A stretch of 64,000 bases of DNA from Sphaerulina vaccinii (GCA_022570795.1 JAKUDP010000011.1:806001-870000), one strand, 5' to 3'; positions 1 to 13,038 are shown, numbered from the stretch's first letter. Notes: generated from the sequence alone by a model not told the origin. A program made the numbers and translations.

Positions 1-424
1 GATAGCGAACTGCGCTCATGTATCTCTTATACTGTTTGCAACAACCAGGTGCCACGCTTGCCTGCACCAAATGGTTTCTCGAAACTCGAACCAGACATCA
101 TCGACTACGAATCAAACAGAGACTGTCCAGGTCAGATTTGTGCCAGGCTCAATCTAAACGATAAGCGCCCTGGCGACGATTCAGTCGAATGTCCACAACA
201 CCAATCGCCGAGCAGGAGTACAGCACCGCTCATACACGTACAGCTGAACGAAGCCAGCCGGAACGACCTCCGATCTGCCAGACACGAACAAGAAGACAGT
301 CCTTCAGAATATATACGGTCACGCACGCCACTACCAGTCATCAGGTCGAGACTAAGCGCAATGTCCATTGTAACAGTAACAACTGCTTGTCGGCCAGACT
401 CCTCATTTCAAAGGGGAAACTTGA

Positions 425-745
425 GAGCTCTTCGAGCCTGATGTGGAGGAAGTTGCGATCTTGCACTATCCTACGCCGACTTTTGATCGATGGGTCGCGA
501 AGTATATGCACTATGGAGACTTCTCGGACTTCTGGCTCGGCGATTCGGTTAAGCTGAACGAAATGTCGTTTATGCTTCGTTCTCGTGATTTGCTACGACA
601 GGCGAGGAAGTTTGGAGAGTGGTTAGAGGCAGGGGAGTTCTTCAAGACGTGGTGCCCGACACATAGTGGGCATGAGGGCGATGAGGTCCGGAAGTATATG
701 CCGTTGCAGGCACAGGTATGGCTAGGCAGTACCGCTTTTGTTTGA
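425..745 (+). pseudogene. Glycosyltransferase-like C-terminal fragment
   Basis: An open frame from 425 encodes about 100 residues with the run HYPTPTFDRW, then KYMHYGDFSDFW, FMLRSRDLLRQA and FFKTWC. The spacing of the His-Tyr-Pro motif, the aromatic Lys-Tyr segment and the Ser-Arg-Asp motif resembles the C-terminal part of GT2/GT92-like glycosyltransferases, as I remember them. No start codon or upstream catalytic domain (DxD region) can be joined to it: frames 5' of it are broken by stops, including TGA at 422. A donor-like GTATGG follows codon PLQAQ near 716, so one more exon might exist. It is either a decayed copy or the last exon of a gene whose 5' part is too mutated to read. The family call is weak. 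Confidence 0.35.
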
Positions 746-2217
746 AGGTCCAGTAGAAGAAAGCATTCAAGCTGCGCATTCCATCATGCTCTCCGATTCA
801 GTGCCAATTCATTAAAACCGGCCTGTCTCCCCCTCTGGCGACCTAGCTGGCAATGGATTCCAGAGAGTGGTGTTATATGTAACGCTCTCTAATATCATGT
901 CAGCTGCCGCATACTGGTCTGTCTGCAACTTAGGTGGCATGGTCAGCGAGAAAAGTTTGCGGAGAGAGGCGGCAATTATCGTCTTCTCTGATTCCGTTGC
1001 TACTTTATCAAACTGGCCTGTCAGTCGCTATGGTGGCTTGGTCGACGATAAGATTCCAGAGAGTGGCGTTGCTATATAACGCTCTCTGATATCATGTCTG
1101 CTTGAACGCCAGACTAGCGGTCGTCAATATGCACAAGGAAGCCGACCTTTCAAGTTTGCAGTCAGCTGAACGTCAATGGATGGCTTGATCAACGCCAACA
1201 CATTCGCTTGGGGCACAGCTCTAAGAGCTCCTGCGGGAACGCCCACACTTTGTACAACAAGGCTGACCAGTCTGTAATCACATCACTCGCCCTGGTGCTA
1301 TATCTCCTCAACTTATGATGTCCATTGATTGTTTTGTTCTACAACATCGCATTTCAAGTTCCAACACATCAAGTCGAGTATCCAACATACATACTTGTCC
1401 CTCCAATCAATCAGGCTATCGATCAAGTAACATCGCACACCATGCAATCCAACGCAATGCAGCCTTCAATTGGCCTCTTGTCACTCATAGTTGCACTGAT
1501 TGTTCTGATCATGAAACGAGATAAGATCAAATGTGTGTCAGCGCTTTGGGAGTCTTTCCGCCTATGTCTCCACAATGTTAACGAAGTTTGCTTTAGCTTT
1601 CTTCCAATCTCGACCACAACCACACAGAGCACAACGTCCACTCATGATACTCTATCACGGCGGACAAGGTTGGCGAGAGCATGGCCACGTGTAACCGGTG
1701 GTCGTCGAATGAGCATTCCAAGGCTCGACGAAGATGAAGGTTGTCGGCATGCACTATATCTCTCCCTCGAGCTGCGTGGAGATCAACGGAAAGCAGAGAG
1801 ACATCGAGCATATGCTGACCACTTCTGACCACTCTCCGTTCGCCTTCTGCAGGAATCTGAGCAATACAGCTACGCTTTGGGCGGCGTAGACAATGCCGAG
1901 GAGTGGAGACGCAGCAACGATCACTTGTCTCAGCCCTGTTCGGAACATCTTTGTACATGTTGCATTTGATAATGATGAGAGACAGTTCTCGGAGCTTTTG
2001 GACGACCGAATATACGACGACAGTAGGAGTTGTACGGACTCTGGGTTTTGCGTTCTGGATTCTGGGTTCTGGTTTGATGCTAAGGTGGTTTGTTCTCTTC
2101 TTGACAGTCTTTTGATCTATACACATATATCAACATGTCAGCTTAAGTCTATGCATGGAAGCTACCTCTTCATCACTGATCCGTTCCTTCACATCCTTCT
2201 CATCATACCACATCCTT
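746..2217. other. Gene-poor stretch with a decayed direct repeat
   Basis: No convincing gene. A roughly 50-bp segment starting at 858 (GATTCCAGAGAGTGG, then ACGCTCTCTAATATCATGTC) recurs at about 1043 with several substitutions, about 185 bp away. Each copy holds an inverted AGAGAG/CTCTCT pair. The short open frames here overlap on both strands and lack splice context. Confidence 0.5.
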
Positions 2218-3615
2218 CTACTTCAAGGTGACAAGCTCCTCTGCACTCGTAGGATGGATAGCGACACAACGATCGAAGTCTGCCTTCGTGGCACCCATCT
2301 TGATCGCCACACCGAATCCTTGCAGAATCTCATCCGATCCAGCGCCAAGGATATGCAGACCAACGACCTTCTCCTCCTTACCAGCACAGATGAGCTTGTA
2401 AGCAGTGGGTCCCTTGTCCTCGGGCTCCATCATCGAGTAGTACATAGCCGTAAAGCTAGCTTGGTAGATCTTGATCGCATCATCGCCGAACTTCTCTCGT
2501 GCTTGCGGCTCGGTCAAGCCAATAGAGCCCACGACAGGATGCGAGAAGACAACGGACGGAATGTTCTCGTAGTCGAGCTTGGAGTCTGCTTTACCACCAA
2601 AGAGGCGATCGGAGAGGCGACGGCCGGCGGCGATAGCCACGGGTGTCAGTTCGAATTGCTTGTCGCAGACGTCTCCAAGCGCGTAGATGTGATCGATGTT
2701 GGTGTTCTGGTAGTCGTCGACTGGAATATGGTCCTTGTCATTGAGCTTGACACCTGAGGCATCAATGTTCAACTTCTCCAGTTCCGGAACACGACCGATG
2801 GCCCAAAGAACTGTGTCGACATCGAGGATACCGTCGCCATTGTCGTCTGTGTATGTGAGGCGCTTGCCGCCTGTCTGGAGATCCTCGAGCTTGGTCTGCT
2901 TGGAGTTCTTGTGTAGATGGATGCCTTGACGTTCGTACTCTGCTACAACCTTTTCTTGAACCATTGGATCGAATGTTCGGAGGAACTTGTCGTGGCGGAT
3001 GAAGAGATGGGTTTCCGTGCCTAAAGCGTGGAACATGCCTGCCATCTCGACCGCGATGTATCCTGCACCGACGACTGCGACCTTCTTGGGTTGCTGTTCG
3101 AGCTCGAAGAAGCCATCGGATGTGATTCCGTGCTCTGCACCTTCCACATCTGGAATGCTTGGGTGGCCACCAACAGCGATCAGGATCTTCTTGGCCTTGA
3201 TAGATACCTCACTCTCGTCATCGAGCTTGACTGTCACAGTGTGCTGATCCTTGAAGGTAGCAGTTCCGTGCAGATACTCAACCTTGTCGTTCTTCAAGTT
3301 CTTCTCGTAGATGCCATTGAGCCTCTTAATATATGCCGCACGCTTCTGTACAAAACGCGGCCAGTCAAAAGGAGCAGTCTCCTTGACGCTGAAGCCATAG
3401 TTGTGCGCCTCCTTGATCTGCTCGGCAAGTGCTGCTGCATTCCAGGTGACCTTCTTGGGCACACAACCCACGTTCACGCAAGTCCCTCCCAATCTTTTGT
3501 TCTCAACGGCAATGGTCTTTGCACCATACATGCCACTGGCTCTCCTCGCACTGGCAAGACCACCAGATCCGCCACCAATGACGAGGTAGTCGCACTCCTT
3601 CTCTATTGGCGCCAT
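2218..3615 (-). CDS. GLR1: Glutathione reductase, AUG-initiated form (465 aa)
   Basis: This FAD- and NADPH-dependent enzyme reduces glutathione disulfide to GSH, supporting redox balance in cytosol and mitochondria. From the first AUG the protein begins [19 protein letters not shown], an N-terminal FAD-binding GxGxxG fold. The redox-active disulfide follows in [13 protein letters not shown]. The NADPH-binding [11 protein letters not shown] lies mid-protein, the second FAD motif is in YALGDV, and the C-terminal dimerisation domain ends in [14 protein letters not shown], where His-Pro is the catalytic base. Length matches the family. The reading frame also stays open upstream of this AUG to about 3747 (and across a possible intron), adding an Arg/Ser/Leu-rich stretch with no AUG; see findings. 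No other gene is obviously co-regulated with it. Confidence 0.95.
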   Translation of the reverse strand: MAPIEKECDYLVIGGGSGGLASARRASGMYGAKTIAVENKRLGGTCVNVGCVPKKVTWNAAALAEQIKEAHNYGFSVKETAPFDWPRFVQKRAAYIKRLNGIYEKNLKNDKVEYLHGTATFKDQHTVTVKLDDESEVSIKAKKILIAVGGHPSIPDVEGAEHGITSDGFFELEQQPKKVAVVGAGYIAVEMAGMFHALGTETHLFIRHDKFLRTFDPMVQEKVVAEYERQGIHLHKNSKQTKLEDLQTGGKRLTYTDDNGDGILDVDTVLWAIGRVPELEKLNIDASGVKLNDKDHIPVDDYQNTNIDHIYALGDVCDKQFELTPVAIAAGRRLSDRLFGGKADSKLDYENIPSVVFSHPVVGSIGLTEPQAREKFGDDAIKIYQASFTAMYYSMMEPEDKGPTAYKLICAGKEEKVVGLHILGAGSDEILQGFGVAIKMGATKADFDRCVAIHPTSAEELVTLK

Positions 3616-3840
3616 GACGGATGATGTGGCGGACAAGTGGCGGGAGAAGGTGTTGAGTCGCTGATGCAAAGCCGTTCTGAAGGCAGTTCTGGCCGAAGCG
3701 TAGAGTCGGAGAGGAGTTTGTTGAGACACTTTGGCGGCTGCTGCGATATTCTAAGGAAGGTGGGATGAGGTAAAAGAGCTTATGTAGAGAGCTGTAGAAT
3801 GACGTGTGCTATCGCGTGCTAGCAGCTTACCAAGGAGCTT
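3616..3840 (-). other. In-frame non-AUG 5' extension of glutathione reductase (possible mitochondrial presequence)
   Basis: Upstream of the GLR1 AUG the same frame reads [17 protein letters not shown] and then [15 protein letters not shown] before MAPIEKE. It is rich in Arg, Ser, Ala and Leu and has no acidic residue, as in mitochondrial targeting peptides. The frame is closed by TAG at about 3750, which is also a possible splice acceptor (TTCCTTAG). A donor (CTTG|GTAAGC) lies near 3830. Joining these keeps the frame open for about 30 more codons, again without an AUG. Translation of this part would need a near-cognate start such as CTG or the GTG at 3729. Inferred, not proven. Confidence 0.5.
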
Positions 3841-5157
3841 CCAATGGAACTTTTGAGCAGCTGAATTCTCAGAAGCGTACTCTGTTCGATCAGCAGAGTG
3901 TAGCTTGGTCAAGGTCGATGGATTGGGTCGACGATATTTTATTCTTGGCTGCTGTATTGTTGTCCGAAGCCAGTGTTTGAGAAGTGAGGTGACCAGCTTG
4001 CTTACTACTTTTTGCTTCTAATGTCATCATTGTTCTAGACCACACTTCTTTTCTTCCAACCATTTACGAAAACGAAGCAGCCGCCTGCCTCAACAGACGC
4101 GAGTAGAAGTCCTATATCCAAGTCGACAAAGTCCTGAATCACCTCGGCATCTAATCTCAAGTTGAACGGAATCATCAACGCCCGAGTATTTGCACATAAA
4201 CACAAATCGTCAACCGAGCATTGAAAACGCCAAGTATATTCGGCATGGCAAGCTCGGCACAGAATCGCATCGCCTCGTAAGGCTGATCGTCAAAGATCGG
4301 CAAAGGATTTAAGGATTTTGCGACTCCGAACCAAGAAACGCGATTTCAGGGACATGACACTATCATGCCGAGTCTCCGTCGTGGCACTTGGATGGATCTC
4401 TGGGCAGGTACGAGTCCGGTGAGGTCTCCGAGCTGTTGATGTCATCTCAGGACTGATGTTGAGGTGCTGCATTGGAGTGAGGCAGGTCGAGAGCTGCGAG
4501 AAGTCTTGTATGGCATTGGCGGTATGTATGCAAGCAAGCTGTGCCACAATTGATTTGGAGTTGTAGTCAACAATATGAACAAGTTCAATCTGAGGTGCGG
4601 TCAGACGAATCGCGATATAGCCAAAGTTGAGGAAGGTGCTCAATCGCGCCTTCCACTTCTGCGATTCCTCGAGCAGATCAACAACTTCCACTGGAAAGTA
4701 AGTCGAAAAAATGTAAAGCAGGTTGAAAGCTGTAATATGGTAGGCTGCACTATTAGTCGCTATATTGCAAGTAGATGTGGTATCATCCCTCTCTCGTAAT
4801 CTCATGCTCCAGCGTGAGCTGCAATGTCTTCCTCGCTTGTTCATGCTCTTCATGTTCGCCGGCGAACTGTTCTGGTAGGAACTGACTTCCTTCTCATCTG
4901 GCTCCTTGCTTGACCCTGGCTGTTGGGCTTTATGCTCCGCTCTTCACTTCCTTTCTCCATCCTCCGCGAAGCACAGTCCCGGCTGACAGGTGCACATCTC
5001 ATGTCTCGTGAAGCATTCTCGGTTTTCTCGACTCCAGGACCACCCTGATGCCGCCTTGGCCGTTACGTGAAATTCACAGTGAAGCATGATCTTCTCCATG
5101 CCAGCTGCACTCCCGATTCTGTCAACTGACTCTGGACGCTCACATTCTTCCTCCTCT
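3841..5157. other. Intergenic, no gene recognised
   Basis: Holds the promoter side of GLR1 and the 3' side of the transcription factor gene. A 187-codon open frame on the minus strand (4290-4853) has biased composition, no recognisable motif and no splice partners. I do not count it as a gene. Confidence 0.5.
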
Positions 5158-7556
5158 TCAGTCCCAGTTCCAGTCCTGCAGCCCACTCATACTATGATCC
5201 GGTCCAGTGTGTCCAGGATCACTCTGATGCCTCATGGGCCCCTGCTGTTGCAAATGCCCCACACCACCGCCAGTGCTACCAAACATATTCCAATTCGTGT
5301 GTTGCCCGCCCAAAGCAGAAGAGTCTCCCAGTCCCATTTCCTGCTGCACAATAGGCATGACCTGCGCAGGGAAAGGCGTCCAGAAAGCAGTCTGCGCAGA
5401 CTTCTCATCAAAAGGTGTCGAAGGATCGGAATAGAACATTGGTACGCTGGTCGGAGCAGCTCGTTGCTGCGGTGGTTGTTGAAGAAAAGGCGAGTTCTGA
5501 TGGCTTTGAGCTGCGCCAGGTCCAAGCTCGCGAGTTATGCTGGCCGCGAAGAACGTGCTAGGTGGAGGAGAACTTGTTGCTGTTCTTCCATCACCTCTTC
5601 CACCATGGTCCATCCTGTAGACTGCGATCGCGGCCGCGCTTTCCGGGAGGGAGATGTTCCATTTCGTGGACAGAGAGCGGATGATGTCGACTGCTCGAGC
5701 TGCGAATCGGTGGTTTACAGACATCGCTGAAAGGTCGTGGACTGCTTGCGACAGGTGGGATGCGGCTTGTTCGGATTGTCCTAGGTTTAGGAGGTGAATT
5801 GTTGAAGCTGAAAGGAGGAGCGAGGTTACGATTAAGGTCACGCGTCGAAGACCGTACATTGCTCGAAGGGCTTTCATCAGTGCGGAGATCTCGTTCGCGC
5901 AGAATGTGCATGTGTCGTGTGGATATAGGTTCGCGGCTCGGAGGTCGAGCTTGATATAAGGGCGGAAGAGGCTAGGATTTGTTAGCGAGTGATGAGCTGG
6001 ATGTGCAAGACTACTTACTGTAGTACGCAGCCGTAGTAGTACATGTGCAGGACGAGCACATGCGGTAGTGAGGTATTCTCCAGTCGAAAGCAGTCCGGCA
6101 AGTTCTGATACCACGACTGGTACTGTGCGTAAGTGGCTGCCAGTTGTCGGCTTGTGAATCGTTCTCGAGGTGCGTAAAAGGTGTTGACCATATCGCTGGC
6201 GATCTCTGACAGAGAGCTTAGCTGATCTTTGAAGAGCATTGATCGACCAGGCTGCTCCGCACTCGGGCTCAATGACATATTGGTGTCTTCGTAAGGTCGC
6301 CAAGTCATCGTCTCAGATCGAACGTTGGCAGAAGGTCTATCGATATCGGCTGCGGATCGTGGTAATTGTGAGAGTCGTCCAAATGCTACAGCGCAGGTTC
6401 TGGTGCTGTTAGTAAGCGTTGAGTCTTCTTGTCTCGGTGAACTCACGTCTCCAGGTTGAATACTGCCCAAAAGGTGACCTTTCGCACTTCTGCTTCCGTT
6501 GCTCGCATGCCATCCCGGATGATAGATAAGTGCAGCCCCAGCTCGAGGGCCATTCGTACGGAACGACCAGCGAGCTGGTAGCCATTACTGTCTCGCCCTG
6601 CGGACATCTCTCGGAGACTCATGATACCCAGAGCCTGCACAGTGGTCAACCTCGGGGTCTCTTCGCTGTCGACAAGACGCTTGGCCTCAGCGAAGAAGTG
6701 GTCTCCTGCTGTTCCTGGGGCCTGTGGGTCTGTCCGAGCTTGTGCCCGATCTGAGTAGTGGCAAGCAAAAGACAAAACTGCATTGACTAGCATAGCGCTG
6801 CAATAGTCTGTCCGGCCATTGTTCATGTCGTGTATGAAATGATCCCAGCAGACGAAACTGTAGAAGGGGTAGATCCAGCATTGATACAAGTTGAGCAGAT
6901 GTTCAACAAATTCAGCATCCTGAGGCACTTTCAGCCATTGGCTACTTTGTTCCGGTATCGATGAAATGTTCGTCTGAAATGTTGAGTCTCCAGAGTTGTC
7001 ACGCGATAGAGGTGCCGGGAACCCTGCATCACCGAATGTCGCGCTGGTCGGTGTGGAGATCTGTTGTGCGAGATCTGCTTCCAATGTCTGCGGAGCATAG
7101 TTATGTGGTAGCCGCACATTGCTTCTTAATGATTCAGCCAGTACATCCGGGTTCACATCGGCTCGAAGGCTATGGAGAAGTGCAACAGCATCGCCTTCCG
7201 GGAGCTTTCGCAAAGAGTCTACGATAACGTCGAGGGCGTCGTTCTGCTGTTGCAAAGACTGAATGTCCCGCTTTAGTGCACCTTTTCGACGATGGTCCGA
7301 GTCGGCGTCGTAGCTGCATTCTGTTCTGTATACTGCTATACATGTTGAACATGATGGGATGTTTCCGTCGCACTGAAAAGATTAGCTGATGTCATATCTC
7401 AATTGTTCGAAGATGTACACTGACTTTGCTTTTACGTTTCCTGCAGGGGATGCATGCTGATGATACTGCCCTCCTCTTTCCACTCTTTCCTTCTCCAGTA
7501 TCGCTGCTCTCCGATGCTGATGGTTCGTTCTTAGGCCGTATAGGTCTTGGGGCCAT
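5158..7556 (-). CDS. Zn(II)2Cys6 transcription factor, NIT4/NirA-like (750 aa, 4 exons)
   Basis: Predicted nuclear DNA-binding regulator. Exons 7556-7425, 7372-6447, 6399-6019 and 5971-5158 join in frame. The binuclear zinc cluster is split by intron 1: CIPCRKRKSK in exon 1 joins CDGNIPSCSTC...C in exon 2, giving the CX2CX6CX6CX2CX6C-type pattern. It is followed by SDHRRKGALKRDIQSL, the linker and coiled coil seen in NIT4-type proteins. The fungal-specific transcription factor domain (PF04082 type) covers about residues 180-480, with WIYPFYSFVCWDHF and TFWAVFNLETTCAVAFGR. The C-terminus is Gln/Pro/Gly-rich, typical of an activation region, and ends DWNWD. NIT4/NirA controls nitrate assimilation, and many paralogues have other targets. 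No nitrate genes are nearby, so the target is unknown. Confidence 0.9.
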
Positions 7557-10500
7557 CACAGCCTTTCAGAGTTGCAAGCTGAGCAACTTCATGTGAGGTG
7601 TTGATAAGAAACTGGTAGGCAAAAAGTTAAGGTAAGAGAAGAAACACGCCAGCCAGGTGTCTGTGCCGTGGCTTGGGCTTGCTGGAAAGTTCGGGACAAC
7701 TGTGACTGGTAGCAAGGGCTCGGAGGGGTGGCTCGCACTGCTCTGAGATATTAGACATGGTCGCTGGCACTGCGCCATACTTGTTCCTTCTATGTGTGCC
7801 GCCACAGCCAGATATGCAGCCAAGAAGCTTGCCAATGCATGTGGATCTGCAACTCGAGGAGAGGATTCCGTGCCCTTGGGAACTCAGTAGCGCTTGGCGA
7901 CGAGTCGCGAAGGCCTTCTGGGTCATGGCGGACACCTCGTAGGTTGATTTAGTGAACGGAAGGCCCACGGGCCTGCAGAAAGACCCTGAGTAGACTTATA
8001 CTCTCGGCTGCCACGGCACACGGTTTCCCGCAAGGATCTGTTTCTTTGGTTGTGTGGCGATACTATGGACACGATTAGAACTTGGGTCCTTGGCTGGACT
8101 CAGTCCGACCCTTATGCAAGTGCTGCTGGCTCAAGGATGCAAGGCCCGGGATCCGCAGTAAAACATACAAGACAGCTTGTTTTTCTGTGCCCTGCTGCAA
8201 TTCTTAAACCGAAGGTATTCGGATCTTGCACGGCCACACGTACTGCCACATCGTCGGCTAGCAGCAAAGCTTAGTTTGACGTGCAGCACTCGTCTGGTCT
8301 CGACCCTTGATGACGGCATGAAGTGCCAAAGATTTTGATCATTGTTAGTGTATTCTTGTATTGTGTTCACACTTCGCGCAATCCTGAGCACCTCGTTCCC
8401 AGAACGAGCATGCAATTCTACCTGCCACGATACCGCAAGCCATGCGCGAAGCCACATCTTGGCGTGCTGATGAAAGTTTGGTGTGCGAACGAAAGAGGAC
8501 GACGTTGAAGTTCACGAAAGTGGTATCCCCACATGCCAAGTTGAGCTGTGCCGAGAACGACGCAAGATGACAATTCCGTTTGCTCAATTCACAATGATCA
8601 GTCAGCATCGGCGCTCTTCGTCTCCGAAGATTGCTTTCGACTTCATTATTCCAGTCATGTTACATACGAGTGCTGGATCGTTTATCGTTCAACACGTTTG
8701 CCACTCAGTCTGCCGAGATCCTTCGCATACCCACGACTCATTATGTGCGTGAAGAACGAGCCAAGTCGCCAGAGCTTTCCCAAGCTTGCATTACGCAATG
8801 CCGACAAGGGCACGTGGAATCCGTTGCCGAAGCTATCGTCTAGAGATACGTACACCATGTCTTGGTATGTTTGTGTCACACTGCGAATCGCTTTCCATTT
8901 GCTGGGTGCTGGTGCTGTTTGTGCATGCCGCGTGTGTACAACTACTGCATCGTGAAATCTGCTCATGCGATGCGCTACTGCACGGGATGTGATCATTGTG
9001 GCTTGAAACCAGCTTTGTATTGCTTAGCGGGCGATTGACCTCACTTCAGTCCAAAGTTAAGGCTTGAGGTTCCGATGTTCTTGTCAAGCTTTTCCTTCTA
9101 GAAGGATGCGGGTTGTCGAATTGTATGCACTATTGGCAGCCCATTGTTGTGTGCACAAACGCAGCCGTCGCCGCACATAGCGGGTCGCTGTCCAGCTAAT
9201 GCAGAGCGTGTGTTATAGCATGCTGCTGGTGGTTCACGATGGTTGTCGATTCGTACCCAAACGACAGTGTTCTCGATGTACCTCTTGGGACTTTGCGATA
9301 ACCACTCTTGGCTGTCACTTGACCTGCTGTACTTACGACATCATACAGTATGTGCCAAGTCCTGATCGACAGGAACCAGCACACGATGCATTGCACAATG
9401 CTTGAGACAGGTCGAGCCCCGAGAAGTGTATCTGGTTGAAAAGCAGAATCCATATGAGGCTAGTTGTTGCGCTGAGGCACCATTTACCTCCGCTAATGCC
9501 GACTCGTACAGCTGTCACATCAATGCGGAAACCTTCGCGACCTGGTGTCAGCTAGATTTGCGGCTTGACTTACCTATCGGACCAGCGAATACATTATGCG
9601 CATGACCTTTCATTACTAAGATCAAACATCGTAAGCCACTCAGACCTCGACAAGTCATCCTGAAGTCAGTCTGCTTTTCTGCAGTAGACAGAAGTAGAGA
9701 CTGCCGACCTTGGAAAGGTCAAGTGTTCAACAGACGTGGTCTGTGACACTTCGTAGAATGTTACCTTCAACCCCTGCTGCACCAGCCACACCTCATCCTT
9801 GCAAACAACCAGTGTGTTGCAAGGATGTATGCACAAGACCTCTGCGCGGCTAGCTTTGTATAACTTCCCGGCGACCACGGTCCTTTGAACGTGATTTTGT
9901 GCAGGGCGAAGTTGATCGGCTCAAATAGTGATCCGACGAGTGCCAGATGATTGCCGAACTGCTTCCTGATAGCAATTAGCAATTAGCTACGGTATGCTGA
10001 GTTCATGGTCACATGGCATCTCCGAGTGCTGGATTTCTCGAACTTTCGACGCCACTGCAGTCCGCGGCATTGGACTACGAGTAACATAGTGATCAAGGCA
10101 GTAATGCAGAGAGGCGGCCGCGATCAAGGCGATCCTGGTATAGGGCGTTCTCGGAAGAGTGACTCAGATCTTCATATGTTACGCCAGCTTTCCTCTGTGC
10201 TGAAACAGACACGTAGCGCTCAAGCAACCTGTTGACTCAGAGCGGAAGGCCAGATGTGTCTCGACAGTCCTCCTTGTCCGTAGTCATTTACAGATGAATG
10301 CTCTGCCAGACTCGGCTTTCGTCGCCGGTGTTCGAACCACATGTGAATGCATGGCTTGGATAGCTCCTCTGGACAGAGCCTGGGAATCGCCAGAAACCGT
10401 ATGCCTGTCTTGAAGTGTCATACTGTACCGACAGTTCTTGCTTCTGGCATTGGCCACTGAAGTTGGCATATGGTGGCTTGCAGATTGGCGGTATACAGAA

Positions 10501-11320
10501 GCTTCGAAGAACAATTGATATCGCGCTACAAGTAGAGTACCGAATGTGTGCGCCACTTCGGGACCGGATGTTCTGTCTTGTTGTGCGACTCTGTCTTCAT
10601 TTGTTCGCTTCAGTGGCTCCAAGTCACCTCAGATAAGGTGGATCACTGGAGGGGAACGTCTGCAGAAATCTCGTGTCGAAGGCACCGCGCTCATCGCGGT
10701 GTGCCTCGTTTGACAACATACACATGCCGGTATAGCAAGCATACCAGAGGTACTGCGCTGGTACTTGGGCATCCACGTGGCGTGGCTGCGAGCTAGTTTC
10801 CGGTGTTGGGCTCCTTGTGTTTTACATTCCTCTTGCTGACTCTAGCGGTAGCCATCGTTGTTGAGAGGTGATCAGTGCCTTGGTCAAGTCCTAAAGGCGC
10901 TCGAGGATGTCGGTCGTCTGCCCATTTCCACTCTAGCAAAAAGCCCCCAAAGCGACCACAGGGACGAAAGCAGGCAGTGAAAAGTCTGCAATGCTTTCTA
11001 TATGGTAGAATGGTATCCTCCGCGGAAGAGGCGTCAAGGCTGCACCAAGCTCGAACAAAACAGCAGTGTTTCGCCGACATGCACTCGACTCGTGGATGTG
11101 AAAACAATTAGGAAGGTAGAGTGCGATGAGCTGCAAGCCTCAACATGCAGCATCTCCGTGCGGAAATAAGTGGTCAGTGGCAGAGGTGAAGTCGTGAAGC
11201 AGACAGCGAGATGAGATGAGGTGCAGATAAGCTCGCTTTGTAAAAGTTGTGGAAGGCACGATTTTGTCTTGGGTCTTTTGCCACCCACTCTCTACATTTC
11301 GGCCAACAACCACGCGCCTC
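7557..11320. other. Long gene-free stretch (3.8 kb)
   Basis: Many short overlapping frames exist on both strands, but none shows a family motif, signal peptide or believable intron chain. Base composition by eye is not strongly AT-rich, so this is not an obvious RIP-degraded transposon. No tRNA-type B-box with a matching acceptor stem was seen. Confidence 0.45.
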
Positions 11321-13038
11321 TCAGTTCAGTAAGGCGTAAATGACATCGAATACAGAACACTTGGAGTTCACCGCCGAAGATGCCACCACTGTCACGCCGC
11401 CTGATGCATCCAATCCCAAGACGCCCACATCCGTGCCGTTGAATGAGCCCACAGCACCCCATCCAGGGCCTCTAAGAGGATCCTTTGCGAAGCTCGCCCA
11501 AGCGCCTCGCATGTAATTGCTCAAAGCGAATTGCTGAGGGGTGCTTGTGGTCGCGTTGTACGTGCTGAAAACCAGGGGGAGCTCAGAAGAGTGGTAGACT
11601 CCGAGATCTATACCAGCGGCCGCAGCTACTGCGATTTCGGTGTTCGGAAAAGTCGCGTTGTAGATGTAAGTCCATGCCGGACTGCCAGCGCGGGTTACCT
11701 GGCCGGCCAGGACACTGGCAGGACATCGCAGGCCCACGTCAGTGAAGATGCGTCCGATGGCTTGACTCTCTGTGGCGATGCCAGGACTTCCAACGGCATA
11801 GGCTTTTGAGATGTTCGATGCAAGCTCAGGAAGGATGCCGAAGTTCGTGTTGACGAAGGCGGTCAGATTGTTCTGTCCAACGACGAAGGCTGTACCGTCG
11901 TCGGCCGTGGAGCCGACCATAACTGGAACATTGGCAGCCTTGCCTTCAGCATATCGCTTACCCGCGCTGGCATTGTATGTCACGCCATCATTCTGAAGGA
12001 TGGTCGCGAAGGAAGCACTGTTAACATAGGCCTCGAGAGCATTGACTGGTACTTTGCGGATGCAGTCGATCTGGTCAGGAACACCTGAGCAATTGAAAGC
12101 TGCGACAGTCCTGTTCCATCCAGTAGCAGCATCCTGTCCCAGAGAGCTCAGAGCATTGCTGAGGACCGTGCCGCTTTGCACGATCGCTGCGCGGAATGGT
12201 GCTGGGGAGGGCGGCAAAGAGAGCAAAGAAGAGACTGAGATACCTCCAGCCGACTCTCCGAATATTGTGACCTTGGAAGCATCGCCAGAGAAGGCCTTGA
12301 TATTCTCCCGGACCCAGGCTAGAGCCAGCCTTTGGTCGAGGAAGCCAAGGTTTGGCACATCCGGTGCTCCAGGAAACCCGAAGACTAATCGCTATTAGCA
12401 TCGTACTCGATCATGTTGAGCACTACGACAAACCTGAAAGTCGGTAGTTCATCGAAACGAAGACCACATCCTCGTAAGCTGCGAACGCAGCGCCATCGTA
12501 CTCTGGATCCCCGCTGCTACCGAACTGGAGGCCTCCACCTAGACAACAGAGATGTCAAAGGTAAGCAAGTGTCTTACATCTGGCAGATCTTCGACAGCTC
12601 TCACCATGAATCCAAACCATCACAGGCCATCCCCAGTTCGGTGGGTTGCCACTGGGCTGCCAGACATTCAGATATAGACAATCCTCGCTTTGATCTGGTT
12701 CAGAGTACGAGAAAGCGGCCAATGATGAGTCTGAAAACGCGCGTCAGCCATGCTCATTGCGTGCGAAGGGCACACATACCCGATTGCTGAATGCAAGCAG
12801 GTCCAAACTTGCTTGCATTCCTGGATTGGGGCCACGCGCTTGCGGCAACTGGTGCAGCGAATCTTGTGGGAGGTTGTGCGTAAGGTATGCCCAAGAACTT
12901 GTTGATCGTGGCTGTTGCTGCAGGAAGCGCCGTAGTCGTTCCTATGAGGACACCATTTCTGATGCTAGCTGTAGGTGAGCCGCACGCTGAAACGCATGCA
13001 GCAACTGCTGATACCAAAAACAATGAGGAGATGAACAT
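11321..13038 (-). CDS. Secreted type-B carboxylesterase/lipase (517 aa, 4 exons)
   Basis: Alpha/beta-hydrolase of the carboxylesterase type-B family, predicted to hydrolyse ester bonds outside the cell. Exons 13038-12780, 12730-12605, 12538-12434 and 12384-11321 join to 518 codons. The signal peptide is [33 protein letters not shown] is the usual N-terminal block, EDCLYLNVW the type-B signature 2, HGGGLQFG the oxyanion hole and GESAGG the nucleophile elbow (Ser). [10 protein letters not shown] near the C-terminus carries the catalytic His. Several N-glycosylation sequons are visible. Fungal members act on lipids, feruloyl or cinnamoyl esters, or sterol esters; the substrate cannot be told here. 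It faces the M28-like gene across about 580 bp. Confidence 0.93.

Noticed and set aside
4290..4853. 187-codon minus-strand open frame
   Set aside because: No motif, biased composition and no splice context; not supported as a gene.
7557..11320. RIP-degraded transposon
   Set aside because: No strong AT bias, no terminal repeats and no transposase or reverse transcriptase motif seen by eye.
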